A program made the position numbers and the translations under genes. A stretch of 34,722 nucleotides of DNA from Gammaproteobacteria bacterium (lineage in GTDB: Bacteria > Pseudomonadota > Gammaproteobacteria > Pseudomonadales > Azotimanducaceae), in the NCBI GenBank assembly GCA_030428905.1, contig JAUIED010000037.1:1-34722 (forward strand), written 5' to 3'. Position 1 is the first letter of the stretch. Every line of letters starts with the position of its first letter. The notes beneath the pieces are model-generated. The model did not search any database. It was not told where the DNA came from and saw only the letters and a list, made by a program, of their open reading frames with translations. Below are positions 1 through 8,138 of this stretch, piece by piece.

Positions 1-597
1 TTCGTCGATTCGTTAGGCAACCTGAGGGCGCTCCTCATCGTCACCGAGTTGCCGTTTTTCAGCTACACCGAACGTACCCTGCAGCTCATGGCTATTCTCG
101 GTGGCCAGATCGCTGATTTCACGCGCGACCGGGCAACCTATCCCGAAGGCCTGGACGTGGAGTCCGCCGGTTTCGTTTCCGAAATTCTGCGCAGCCTCGA
201 GTACGCGCGGGATCATGGCCTCAGTACAACGCTGGTGGCCATTCGCTTCAGCGATCAGACCGCTGCCCCCGCGTACATCGCAACGATGGACCAGCAGAGC
301 CGAGGTCTTGACCGGTTGCTCACCGTTGGCGAAGTAGGCAGTTTGAGTGCGCTGCTGATCATGCCGCTCACCGGTGCGGAGGAGTACACACACTTTCTCA
401 CGCGCTTCGACCGCTACCTCAGCGAAGCACACGGCGCTGGGCCACACGCACTCGGCATCGACAACCACCATCTACTCCTGACCAGCGCATCGCGGCTATC
501 GGACATCAGCACGTTTCTCCAAGCGCAAGCGGGCGCAACGGCCATCGCCGAGGCGCTCGACCGACACCAACCGCAGGCTCGTCATGCCGTTGGCTGA
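1..597 (+). CDS. pelD: PelD, c-di-GMP receptor of Pel polysaccharide synthesis (3' part)
   Basis: PelD is the inner-membrane protein that binds cyclic-di-GMP and switches on Pel exopolysaccharide synthesis and export. The frame is open from base 1, so the N-terminal membrane segments and most of the GAF domain lie outside the window; 198 C-terminal residues remain. The first ~45 residues look like the end of the GAF domain. The rest is a degenerate GGDEF domain with an RGLD sequence (bases 301-312) that fits the RxxD inhibitory c-di-GMP site of PelD. Another arginine about 34 residues downstream is a candidate for the third ligand-contacting arginine. No catalytic GGDEF motif is seen, as expected for a receptor. 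The gene overlaps pelE by 14 bases. The identification rests mainly on the pelEFG genes that follow and on this motif. Confidence 0.9.
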   Translation, partial: FVDSLGNLRALLIVTELPFFSYTERTLQLMAILGGQIADFTRDRATYPEGLDVESAGFVSEILRSLEYARDHGLSTTLVAIRFSDQTAAPAYIATMDQQSRGLDRLLTVGEVGSLSALLIMPLTGAEEYTHFLTRFDRYLSEAHGAGPHALGIDNHHLLLTSASRLSDISTFLQAQAGATAIAEALDRHQPQARHAVG

Positions 598-1588
598 GCG
601 AAGCTACGCCCTCATCGGCGGCGTCGCCCTGCTTTTTGAGCTCGGCGTGTGCGTGGCTATCGCCCGGAGCAGCAGCACGAGCGCCGTTCTGTCCACCGTG
701 TTGCTGCACTGCGGGTTGGTCGCCATCACCGCCTGGCTGACGTCTCGCTGGTTGCGCGACAGCGGCGTGGAGCAACGCCACGCATGGTGCTTTCCCGCTG
801 CAGTGATGTTCTGCCTGCCTGCCATCGGTTTGCTCGGCGTGGCCGCATCCCTGCACATCGGCCGCCGCCTGTCGCTCTTCGCAACAGAGCGACCCATGCA
901 GCGCACGGCAGCGCCGCGGCTGCCGCACCGCCCGCCGGAGCTTGAGAAAAACCTGAAGTTCGCCGCCGGCGGCCTCGGCGACATCCTGCGCCACTCCGGC
1001 GACATGGCGAAGCGGGTTCTGGCGGTAACCGCGGCAAGCCGCATGTCGGAACGCGAGGCCATACCGTTTCTCAAGCTAGCAATGAGCGACCCGGCGGATG
1101 AGGTACGGCTGCTGGCTTTCAGCGTCAAGGACAAGATCGAGACGGGCATCAACGAGAAGATCAAACAGAACCTCTCGGAGCTACCCACGGTGGATGATCG
1201 CTCCAGGCCGACGGTGCATCGTGCCCTCGCCTTTCTTTACTGGGAACTCGTGTACCTGAACATCGCCGAGGGCGACCTGCGCAACTTCATGCTCAGCGAA
1301 GCAGACGAGCACGCAGCCGCCTGCCTCGCCTCCAGCAGCGAAGCGTCGCTGCACACCCTGCGCGGCCGCATCGCCCTGGAACGGCGCGATGCCGCCGCTG
1401 CCGGCACGCATTTCCGCGCCGCGCTGGAGGCAGGCGCGGACATCGAAAGCGTAGCTACCTACCTGGCAGAGGCGGCTTTCATCGAACAGGACTTCAGCGC
1501 CGTCAGAGCCCACCTCGACCGCCTGCCGCTGCACTTTCGCGCGACTGCGCCTTACCACGCCCTGTGCCGCTCCTGGGGGCTCGCGTGA
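584..1588 (+). CDS. pelE: PelE, membrane-anchored TPR protein of Pel synthesis
   Basis: PelE is an inner-membrane protein of the Pel complex, thought to assemble with PelD, PelF and PelG. The 334-residue product is close to the usual length. Its first ~100 residues contain hydrophobic segments (roughly 8-27, 35-55 and 68-92). The rest is alanine-rich and helical, with TPR-like spacing near residues 200-320 (for example around LRGRIALERRDAAAAGTHF). The ATG lies inside the end of pelD and the stop overlaps the likely pelF start, so translation is probably coupled through the operon. The gene is assigned mainly by its position between pelD and pelF plus membrane topology, because PelE sequences diverge strongly. 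Confidence 0.87.
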   Translation: MPLAERSYALIGGVALLFELGVCVAIARSSSTSAVLSTVLLHCGLVAITAWLTSRWLRDSGVEQRHAWCFPAAVMFCLPAIGLLGVAASLHIGRRLSLFATERPMQRTAAPRLPHRPPELEKNLKFAAGGLGDILRHSGDMAKRVLAVTAASRMSEREAIPFLKLAMSDPADEVRLLAFSVKDKIETGINEKIKQNLSELPTVDDRSRPTVHRALAFLYWELVYLNIAEGDLRNFMLSEADEHAAACLASSSEASLHTLRGRIALERRDAAAAGTHFRAALEAGADIESVATYLAEAAFIEQDFSAVRAHLDRLPLHFRATAPYHALCRSWGLA

Positions 1589-3105
1589 GCGGGATAGCTG
1601 CCAACAAACGGGTTTGCCTGCTGCTCGAAGGCACGTATCCCTATGTGCGCGGCGGCGTATCGAGCTGGGTACACCAGATTATTCAGGGCCTGCCGGAGAT
1701 CACCTTCGACATCGTCTTCATCGGCGGCTCACGGGAGCACTACGGTGCACCGCTTTACGAGCTGCCTGCCAACGTCGACAAAGTACAGACCTTCTACCTG
1801 GCAGATTCCTGGCAGATACAGAAGGGCCGCCGCCGTCTGGGTGCGAGCAAGCGCTTCGCACGTTCAAACGCGCTGCACGAACGGTTCAAGTGCCCGGAGG
1901 GCGCCAGCGCCGGCGAGCTGGCTGAGCTCCTGGCACTGGTGGCCGGCGACGGCAGCACCATCGATCACGCGGAGTTTCTACACAGTCGCGCAGCCTGGGA
2001 CAGCATCACCGAGAGCTATGAAGCGCACTGCACGGACGCCAACTTCCTCAACTACTTCTGGACCGTACGCTCCATGCACGCGCCGATATTCATGCTGGCG
2101 AAGATCGCCCGGCAGATCGGCCAGGTAGACGTCGTGCACTCCATATCTACGGGCTACGCCGGCTTGCTCGGCGCCATGGTCAAGGCACGCAACCCCCAGT
2201 GTTCATACATCCTCACGGAGCACGGCATCTACACCAAGGAGCGCAAGATCGATCTGGCACAGGCCGACTGGATCTCAGAACCGGGGCATCAGTTCGACAT
2301 CGGCCTCACCGAAGACTTCGGCTACCTGCGCCGTCTGTGGATACGTTTCTACGAGCAGGTTGGCCGCATCACCTATGCCGCAGCCGATCAGATCATCGCC
2401 CTCTACGGCGGCAACCGCGACCGGCAGGTGACAGACGGTGCACAGCGCGACCGCACCAAGGTCGTGCCCAACGGCATCTCTTTAGTCAGATACGCAGACG
2501 CGCTGGACAAGCGCCCGCAACGCATCCCACCGGTGATCGGCTTCGTTGGCCGCGTGGTGCCCATCAAGGACGTGAAGACGTTCGTGCGCGCCATGCGCGC
2601 GGTGGTGAACGCCATTCCGGACGCCGAAGGCTGGATCGTCGGCCCGACGGAGGAAGACCAGGCTTACGCGGACGAGTGCGCAGCGCTCGTGGACGGCCTC
2701 GGGCTCGAGAACAACGTGAAGTTTCTCGGTTTTCAGAACGTGCCGGAGATGATGCCGAAGCTCGGCCTCATGGCGCTCACCTCAATCTCCGAGGCACAGC
2801 CACTGGTGTTGCTGGAAGCATTCGCCGCCGGCGTACCGTGCGTGGCAACGGATGTGGGCTCGTGCCGCGAGATGATCGACGGCGCGCCGGAGGAAGGTGA
2901 CGATCTGGGCAGTGCCGGTGCCGTGGTGGGTATCGGTAGCCCGCAAGCCACCGCCAGTGCCTGCGTTGAACTGCTGACAAACGAGCAGTCCTGGCACGCA
3001 GCCCAGGCGGTCGGCCTTGCGCGCGTCGAGCAGTTCTACGCTGAGGGGCTGATGTTCGATCGTTATCGCAGCATCTACGCGGAGGCAGGCGGATGGCCGG
3101 AATAG
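1585..3105 (+). CDS. pelF: PelF, cytoplasmic glycosyltransferase of Pel synthesis
   Basis: PelF is the GT4-family glycosyltransferase that polymerises the Pel polysaccharide from a UDP-sugar in the cytoplasm. The 506-residue product has the diagnostic N-terminus (VCLLLEGTYPYVRGGVSSWV) and the retaining-GT EX7E motif near residues 403-411 (EAQPLVLLE). Its length matches known PelF proteins of about 507 residues. I chose the GTG at 1585, which overlaps the pelE stop as GTGA. A GTG at 1564 would add seven residues and a longer overlap, with no better ribosome site. The end overlaps pelG by 13 bases. Confidence 0.95.
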   Translation: MSGIAANKRVCLLLEGTYPYVRGGVSSWVHQIIQGLPEITFDIVFIGGSREHYGAPLYELPANVDKVQTFYLADSWQIQKGRRRLGASKRFARSNALHERFKCPEGASAGELAELLALVAGDGSTIDHAEFLHSRAAWDSITESYEAHCTDANFLNYFWTVRSMHAPIFMLAKIARQIGQVDVVHSISTGYAGLLGAMVKARNPQCSYILTEHGIYTKERKIDLAQADWISEPGHQFDIGLTEDFGYLRRLWIRFYEQVGRITYAAADQIIALYGGNRDRQVTDGAQRDRTKVVPNGISLVRYADALDKRPQRIPPVIGFVGRVVPIKDVKTFVRAMRAVVNAIPDAEGWIVGPTEEDQAYADECAALVDGLGLENNVKFLGFQNVPEMMPKLGLMALTSISEAQPLVLLEAFAAGVPCVATDVGSCREMIDGAPEEGDDLGSAGAVVGIGSPQATASACVELLTNEQSWHAAQAVGLARVEQFYAEGLMFDRYRSIYAEAGGWPE

Positions 3106-4463
3106 GCTTCGAGCTGCGCCGCATTCTGACCCGCGATTCCATCGCGGCGACCGTGCACGGCTACGCCTACGCCGGCATCATCGGTTCAGGCCCCTGGGTG
3201 CTGTCCATCCTTGCCGTGTTGATCGTCGGCATCATCTCCGTCGGGGTAGGCTCCGATGATACCCAGGTGCAGCACTTTCTCGTGTCGGTCACCTATCTGA
3301 TGGCAACCTCGCTCATCTTCACCGGCGGCGTGCAACTGGTATTCACCCGATTCGTCGCAGACCGCTTGTTCGAAAAACGCTTCGATTGCATCCTGCCGAA
3401 TCTGTTTGGCCTGCTCAGCGTTAACAGCGTACTCAGCCTCGCGGCGGTCGCCCCCATTGCCTTCACGCAGTTCCCCCAGCAGAGCTTCGCCTATCAGGTG
3501 CTGCTGGTGACAAACTTCATCACGCTCACCAACCTTTGGCTTGTGGTGATCTTTCTGTCCGGCATGAAGCGTTACGGACACATCCTTGGCGTGATGTTCG
3601 TCGGCTACAGCATCATGGTCGCCACCGGTTTCGGCCTTCGGCACGCCGGTACCGAGGGTCTGCTGCTGGGTTTTCTCATCACCCACAGCATTCTGCTCTT
3701 TGCCTTTCTCACCGAAATCGTGCGCATGTTTCCGCTGACCCGCATGCTCGCTTTCGACTTTCTCAACCGCAAACTGATCTTTCCGACCCTGTTCATCGCC
3801 GGGCTTGTTTTCTATTGCGGTGTGTGGGTGGACAAATTTCTGTTCTGGTTCAATCCGGCGACCTCGGAGGGCATAGTCGGGCCGCTGCGCGCCTCTGCCA
3901 TCTACGACATCCCGATCTTCATCGCCTACCTCACCACCATCCCGGGCATGGCGGTGTTTCTCCTGCGCATCGAAACGGACTTCGCGGAGAACTACGAGCG
4001 GTTGTACGACGCCATCCGCGGGGGCGCGGCTCTCGATCACGTATATTTCCTCAAAGACCAGATGGCGCTGTCGGTGCGGCGCGCCATCATGGAGATCATC
4101 AAGGTACAGGGTGTCACCATTCTGGCGTTCTTCCTGTGGGCGGAAGATCTCTTTACCGCACTTGGCATCTCACACCTCTTCCTGCCGCTGCTGTTCGTGG
4201 ACGTAGTCGGCGCCGGCGTACAGGTGATCCTCATGGCGCTGTTGAACGTGTTTTTCTATCTGGACCGACGGCGTAGCGTCATCGCTGTAACTTCGACATT
4301 TTTCCTGACCAACCTCGTGCTAACCATCGTCACCCAGCAGCTCGGACCGGCGTTTTTCGGCTACGGCTTCGTTATCGCTGCGGTGCTGGCGAGCCTTGTC
4401 GGATTGGTGATTCTGAACCGCCGGGTATACGACCTAGAGTACGAAACTTTCATGCTGAGCTGA
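3093..4463 (+). CDS. pelG: PelG, multi-pass membrane protein of Pel synthesis
   Basis: PelG is an inner-membrane protein of the polysaccharide transporter/MATE-like class that, with PelD and PelE, forms the complex moving the Pel polymer across the inner membrane. The start MAGIGFELRRIL is typical of PelG, the length of 456 residues equals the usual family length, and the protein shows about twelve hydrophobic segments. The ATG at 3093 lies within the end of pelF, preceded by a purine-rich gaggcaggcgg stretch. It is the last gene of the pel operon here. pelA, pelB and pelC would be expected upstream of the window. Confidence 0.95.
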   Translation: MAGIGFELRRILTRDSIAATVHGYAYAGIIGSGPWVLSILAVLIVGIISVGVGSDDTQVQHFLVSVTYLMATSLIFTGGVQLVFTRFVADRLFEKRFDCILPNLFGLLSVNSVLSLAAVAPIAFTQFPQQSFAYQVLLVTNFITLTNLWLVVIFLSGMKRYGHILGVMFVGYSIMVATGFGLRHAGTEGLLLGFLITHSILLFAFLTEIVRMFPLTRMLAFDFLNRKLIFPTLFIAGLVFYCGVWVDKFLFWFNPATSEGIVGPLRASAIYDIPIFIAYLTTIPGMAVFLLRIETDFAENYERLYDAIRGGAALDHVYFLKDQMALSVRRAIMEIIKVQGVTILAFFLWAEDLFTALGISHLFLPLLFVDVVGAGVQVILMALLNVFFYLDRRRSVIAVTSTFFLTNLVLTIVTQQLGPAFFGYGFVIAAVLASLVGLVILNRRVYDLEYETFMLS

Positions 4464-4472
4464 GGAACGCGT

Positions 4473-4502
4473 CGCCCGCAACGTCACATGTGAACCCGGG
4501 CG
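4473..4502. promoter_or_regulatory. Inverted repeat with a nested 10-bp palindrome after pelG
   Basis: The 103-base gap between pelG and the dehydrogenase operon contains outer arms CGCCCG (4473-4478) and CGGGCG (4497-4502). Inside the loop is a perfect palindrome, TCACATGTGA (4484-4493). Further TCACA and TGTG half-sites follow near 4523-4540. The region could be an operator for the downstream operon or a weak terminator of the pel operon. There is no T-tract after the stem, so a simple intrinsic terminator is not supported. Only the symmetry is directly seen. Confidence 0.4.
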
Positions 4503-4566
4503 TGGCAGGCGAGAACCGCTTGCGTCACACTCCTGATGTGCAGAAAAGGACGCTTGCGGAGCGCGG

Positions 4567-5820
4567 ATGAGCCGAAAACCACGACTTCACATCCCCCCGG
4601 CGCCGGCGCGGCCCGGCGCGGACCCGGACTTCAGCTACATCGACATTGTCGAGGCTGGATCGGTGCCACGGCCAGACCCACACACCCGCCTGAGGGAGAT
4701 CCCCAACAGCCTGATCTTCGACATGGTGCGGGTGCTCGACGATGCGCACGCGCCCGTCGGCCCTTGGGACCCGCAACTGGACCCGGAGGAACTGCAGGCT
4801 GGCCTGCGATTCATGCTGGAAACGCGCCTCTATGATGATCACATGCTGCGCATGCACCGCCAGGGCAAAATCTCCTTCTACATGAAGTCCCGCGGTGAAG
4901 AGGCTGTGTCTGTGGCCGCTGCCATGGCGCTACGGCCTGGCGACATGCTGTTTCCCTCCTACCGCAACCAGGGGCTGCAGATCAGCCGCGGCCGCAACCT
5001 CGCCGACCTGATGAATCAGTGCCTGTCGAACAGCGCCGACATGTGCAAAGGCCGCCAGATGCCGATCATGTACCACTGGCGCCGCGGCAATATCTTCTCC
5101 ATTTCCGGCAACCTCACAACACAGTATCCGCAGGCCGTGGGGTGGGCCATGGCCGCTGCGATCAAAGGCGAGGACGACATCGCCGCCTCGTGGATCGGCG
5201 AAGGTTCCAGCGCCGAGGCGGACTTTCATCACGCCATGACCTTCGCTGCGGTGTACATGGCCCCGGTGGTGCTCAACATCGTCAACAACCAGTACGCCAT
5301 TTCCACCTTTCAGGGCACCGCCGGCGGCGAGCGCCGGCCGTTCGCCGCTCGGGGGCCCGGATACGGCATCCCCGGTATCCGCGTGGACGGCAACGACTTT
5401 CTCGCGGTGTACGCCGCCACCACCTGGGCGGCGGAACGCGCCCGCGCAGGCACGGGCCCAACCCTCATCGAGCACGTCACCTACCGCGTGGATGCGCACT
5501 CCACCAGCGACGACCCGTCCCGCTACCGCTCCAAAGCGGAGCCGCAGGCCTGGCCGCTGGGCGACCCGGTGGAACGGCTGAAAGCCCACATGATCAAGTT
5601 CGGGCAGTGGAGTGAGAGCCGCCACGAAGCGTTGGTGGCAGAGATTACCGAACAGGTGGCGAGTGCCTGGGAGGAAGCCTGTTCCTACGGCACGATGGCG
5701 GAAGGGCCGTTTCTGGATAAGAACGAACTCTTCGAAGATGTCTACCGTGACATGCCGACGCACCTGATCCAGCAACGCGAACAGATGCTCGAGGTAGACC
5801 GCTGGGGCGAGGAGAACTGA
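4567..5820 (+). CDS. bkdA1: 2-oxoisovalerate dehydrogenase E1 alpha subunit
   Basis: This is the thiamine-diphosphate-binding alpha subunit of a branched-chain 2-oxo acid dehydrogenase. With E1beta it decarboxylates the keto acids of valine, leucine and isoleucine and passes the acyl group to E2. The 417-residue protein has the E1alpha fold. Its ThDP motif starts with GEGSSAEADFHHA near residue 211 and ends with NNQYAIS; GEG in place of GDG is typical of the branched-chain type. The loop YRVDAHSTSDDPSRYRS matches the E1alpha phosphorylation-loop region. An extended N-terminus of ~75 residues fits bacterial BkdA1. GGAG lies 5 bases before the ATG. E1beta follows after a single base. Substrate preference is inferred; an acetoin or pyruvate type is less likely. 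Confidence 0.9.
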   Translation: MSRKPRLHIPPAPARPGADPDFSYIDIVEAGSVPRPDPHTRLREIPNSLIFDMVRVLDDAHAPVGPWDPQLDPEELQAGLRFMLETRLYDDHMLRMHRQGKISFYMKSRGEEAVSVAAAMALRPGDMLFPSYRNQGLQISRGRNLADLMNQCLSNSADMCKGRQMPIMYHWRRGNIFSISGNLTTQYPQAVGWAMAAAIKGEDDIAASWIGEGSSAEADFHHAMTFAAVYMAPVVLNIVNNQYAISTFQGTAGGERRPFAARGPGYGIPGIRVDGNDFLAVYAATTWAAERARAGTGPTLIEHVTYRVDAHSTSDDPSRYRSKAEPQAWPLGDPVERLKAHMIKFGQWSESRHEALVAEITEQVASAWEEACSYGTMAEGPFLDKNELFEDVYRDMPTHLIQQREQMLEVDRWGEEN

Positions 5821-5821
5821 C

Positions 5822-6838
5822 ATGCCCAGAATGAACATGGTACAGGCGCTCAATTCAGCCATGGACATCATGCTCGACCGCGATCAGAACGTGGTGCTCA
5901 TCGGCCAGGACATCGGCTATTTCGGCGGCGTGTTCCGCTGCACCGACGGGTTGCAGCGCAAGTACGGCGAGCACCGGGTGATCGATGCGCCGATCGCTGA
6001 AGGCGGCATCGTCGGCAGCGCCATTGGTATGGGGGTGAACGGCCTGCGACCCGTGGCGGAAATCCAGTTTGCGGACTACATCTACCCCGGCTGCGACCAG
6101 ATCATCAGCGAGCTTGCGCGGCTGCGCTACCGCACCGCCGGCGACTTCTACGCACCAGTCACCATTCGCACGCCATGCGGCGGCGGCATTCGCGGCGGCC
6201 AGACGCACTCGCAGAGCCCGGAGGGAATCTTCACCCACCTGTGCGGGGTGAAAGTGGTGATGCCATCCAACCCCTACGACGCCAAGGGCCTGCTCATCGC
6301 CGCCATCGAAGACGACGACCCGGTGATCTTCTTCGAGCCCAAACGCATCTACAACGGCCCGTTCGACGGCGAGCCAGACAAGCCGGCGGTGCCGTGGAGC
6401 AACCACGAGAAAGGCGAAGTGCCGAGCGACTACTACACGATTCCCATCGGCCGGGCCGACGTGGTGCGCGAAGGCGAGGAAGTGACCATGCTCTGCTACG
6501 GCACCATGGTGCACGTATGCCTCGCCGCAGCGCAGGCCATGGACGTGGATGCAGAAGTGATCGATCTACGCACGCTGAGCCCGCTGGATGTGGAGACCAT
6601 CCGCCAGAGCGTTGAAAAAACCGGGCGTTGCGTTGTGGTACACGAAGCCACCCGTTTCTCCGGCTACGGGGCTGAGCTCGCAGCAACGGTGCAGGAGACC
6701 TGTTTCTACAGCCTCGAGGCGCCAATTCTGCGCGTCACCGGCTGGGACACGCCCTACCCGCACGCCTTCGAATGGGACTACTTTCCAACCAAGAAGCGCG
6801 TCTCCAAAGCGCTGGAAGACGTGCTGGAGCTGGCATGA
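5822..6838 (+). CDS. bkdA2: 2-oxoisovalerate dehydrogenase E1 beta subunit
   Basis: This is the beta subunit of the heterotetrameric E1 enzyme, contributing to the ThDP site and to E2 binding. The 338-residue protein has the family pattern throughout: an early GQDIGYFGGVFRCTDGL, the IDAPIAEGGIVG segment with the conserved glutamate, the GGGIRGGQTHSQSPE loop, and a C-terminal transketolase domain with VVVHEA. Length is normal for BkdA2/PdhB. The start is one base after the E1alpha stop, and the end overlaps the E2 start as ATGA, so the three genes form one translation-coupled operon. Confidence 0.93.
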   Translation: MPRMNMVQALNSAMDIMLDRDQNVVLIGQDIGYFGGVFRCTDGLQRKYGEHRVIDAPIAEGGIVGSAIGMGVNGLRPVAEIQFADYIYPGCDQIISELARLRYRTAGDFYAPVTIRTPCGGGIRGGQTHSQSPEGIFTHLCGVKVVMPSNPYDAKGLLIAAIEDDDPVIFFEPKRIYNGPFDGEPDKPAVPWSNHEKGEVPSDYYTIPIGRADVVREGEEVTMLCYGTMVHVCLAAAQAMDVDAEVIDLRTLSPLDVETIRQSVEKTGRCVVVHEATRFSGYGAELAATVQETCFYSLEAPILRVTGWDTPYPHAFEWDYFPTKKRVSKALEDVLELA

Positions 6839-8103
6839 GCGAATTCGTTTTCAAGCTGCCGGACCTCGGCGAGGGCACTGTCGAGGCAGAGATCATCGAA
6901 TGGCACGTGGCTCCCGGTGACGAGGTATCCGAAGGCGACATCATCGTTGATGTGATGACCGACAAAGCCAACATCGAAGTGCCGTCGCCCGTATCTGGTC
7001 GGGTGTTGCGCACCACCGGCGAGCCGGGCGACATGGTCGCTGTTGGCGCCGAGCTGATCGCGTTGCGCACCGGTGCTCGTGCAGCGGCACCACCCCAACC
7101 GGAACCGGCGTCTGCGCCAGAACCCGCGCCCGCAGAAGCCGCTCCGGAGCCGAAGGTACCAGCACCGCCCGTGCGCGAGACACCCGAGGCGAATCCACCC
7201 ACCCGCGCGCCTGAGCGCGGCACCAGCAAGGTGCTCGCTTCCCCTGCGTTACGCCGCCGCGCCAATGAGCTCGGCATCGACCTTGGTGCGCTGCAGGGCA
7301 GCGGTCCAAAGGGACGAATACTGCGCCGCGATCTGGATCGGCACGTTGACACGTCATCGAACACTAATAACAGCGCCCAGAGAAGCACATCGACGATCTC
7401 CGCAGAGGACGACATCCAGGAGATCAAGGTAATCGGCGTGCGTCGCGTCATCGCCGAACGTATGCAGCGTGCGAAACAGGAGATCCCGCACTTTGCCTAC
7501 GTGGAAGAGCTGGACATCACCGAGCTGGATCGGCTGCGCGAGGCCCTGCGTACCCGACATCCCGAACGCAGCATCACCTATCTGCCGATGATCGCCAAGG
7601 CGCTGATGCGCGCGCTCGTCGAGTACCCGCAGTGCAATCAGCGATTCGACGCCGAGCGCGGCGTATTGCAGCGCTACCGCAACGTGCACCTGGGCATCGC
7701 CACGCAAACCCCGGACGGCCTCAAGGTACCCGTAGTGCGCAACGCCCAGACGCTCGATCTCTGGGAGCTGAACGATGCTATCCGACAGGTTACCGAGCGG
7801 GCGCGAGACGGCAGCGCCTCACCGCAGGAGCTGTCCGGCTCGACGATCACCATCACGAGCCTCGGCCGGCTTGGCGGCATCGTCAGCACACCGGTGATCA
7901 ATGCCCCCGAGATGGGAATCATCGGCGTCAACAAGGCGGTGTGGCGGCCCATGATCGTGGAGGGCGCGGTCGTGCCGCGGCTGATGATGAATCTCTCTTC
8001 CTCGTTCGATCACCGCTTCGTGGACGGCTTCGACGCCGCATCGATGATTCAGGAGATGAAAACGCTGCTGGAACATCCAGCCTTGATGTTCGCTTCACCT
8101 TGA
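6835..8103 (+). CDS. bkdB: Lipoamide acyltransferase E2 of 2-oxo acid dehydrogenase
   Basis: This is the E2 core that carries the acyl group on lipoate and transfers it to CoA. Domains of the 422-residue protein are: one lipoyl domain (residues 1-80) with lipoyl lysine K44 in TDKA; an Ala/Pro/Glu-rich linker (~85-130); an E1/E3 subunit-binding domain (~132-170, ASPALRRRANELGIDL); and the acyltransferase domain, with the catalytic DHRFVDG motif at H393 and D397. I chose the ATG at 6835 because it overlaps the E1beta stop and gives the standard lipoyl start MSEFVFKLPDLGEG; upstream starts would add unrelated residues. No E3 gene follows, so the dihydrolipoyl dehydrogenase must come from elsewhere in the genome. 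Confidence 0.94.
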   Translation: MSEFVFKLPDLGEGTVEAEIIEWHVAPGDEVSEGDIIVDVMTDKANIEVPSPVSGRVLRTTGEPGDMVAVGAELIALRTGARAAAPPQPEPASAPEPAPAEAAPEPKVPAPPVRETPEANPPTRAPERGTSKVLASPALRRRANELGIDLGALQGSGPKGRILRRDLDRHVDTSSNTNNSAQRSTSTISAEDDIQEIKVIGVRRVIAERMQRAKQEIPHFAYVEELDITELDRLREALRTRHPERSITYLPMIAKALMRALVEYPQCNQRFDAERGVLQRYRNVHLGIATQTPDGLKVPVVRNAQTLDLWELNDAIRQVTERARDGSASPQELSGSTITITSLGRLGGIVSTPVINAPEMGIIGVNKAVWRPMIVEGAVVPRLMMNLSSSFDHRFVDGFDAASMIQEMKTLLEHPALMFASP

Positions 8104-8112
8104 GCAGGTAGA

Positions 8113-8138
8113 CTCCCCTCAATTGCATTGCAGGGGAG
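8113..8138 (+). promoter_or_regulatory. Hairpin covering the ribosome site of the DUF1295 gene
   Basis: CTCCCCT (8113-8119) and AGGGGAG (8132-8138) are perfectly complementary and flank a 12-base loop, just after the E2 stop codon. The right arm is also the only strong Shine-Dalgarno-like sequence for the next gene. The stem could therefore hide that site or act as a processing or attenuation point between the dehydrogenase genes and the next pair. No T-run follows, so it does not look like a standard terminator. The symmetry is seen; the role is inferred. Confidence 0.5.

Noticed and set aside
3186-4040. 284-codon frame on the - strand
   Set aside because: It is antisense to pelG; the extremely polar product is the mirror of membrane-segment codons.
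4464-4566. Intrinsic terminator after pelG
   Set aside because: The stem is only 6 bp with an 18-base loop and no T-tract, so it is listed only as an inverted repeat.
4930-5871. 313-codon frame on the - strand
   Set aside because: It is antisense to the E1alpha gene and has no family features; high GC explains the lack of stops.
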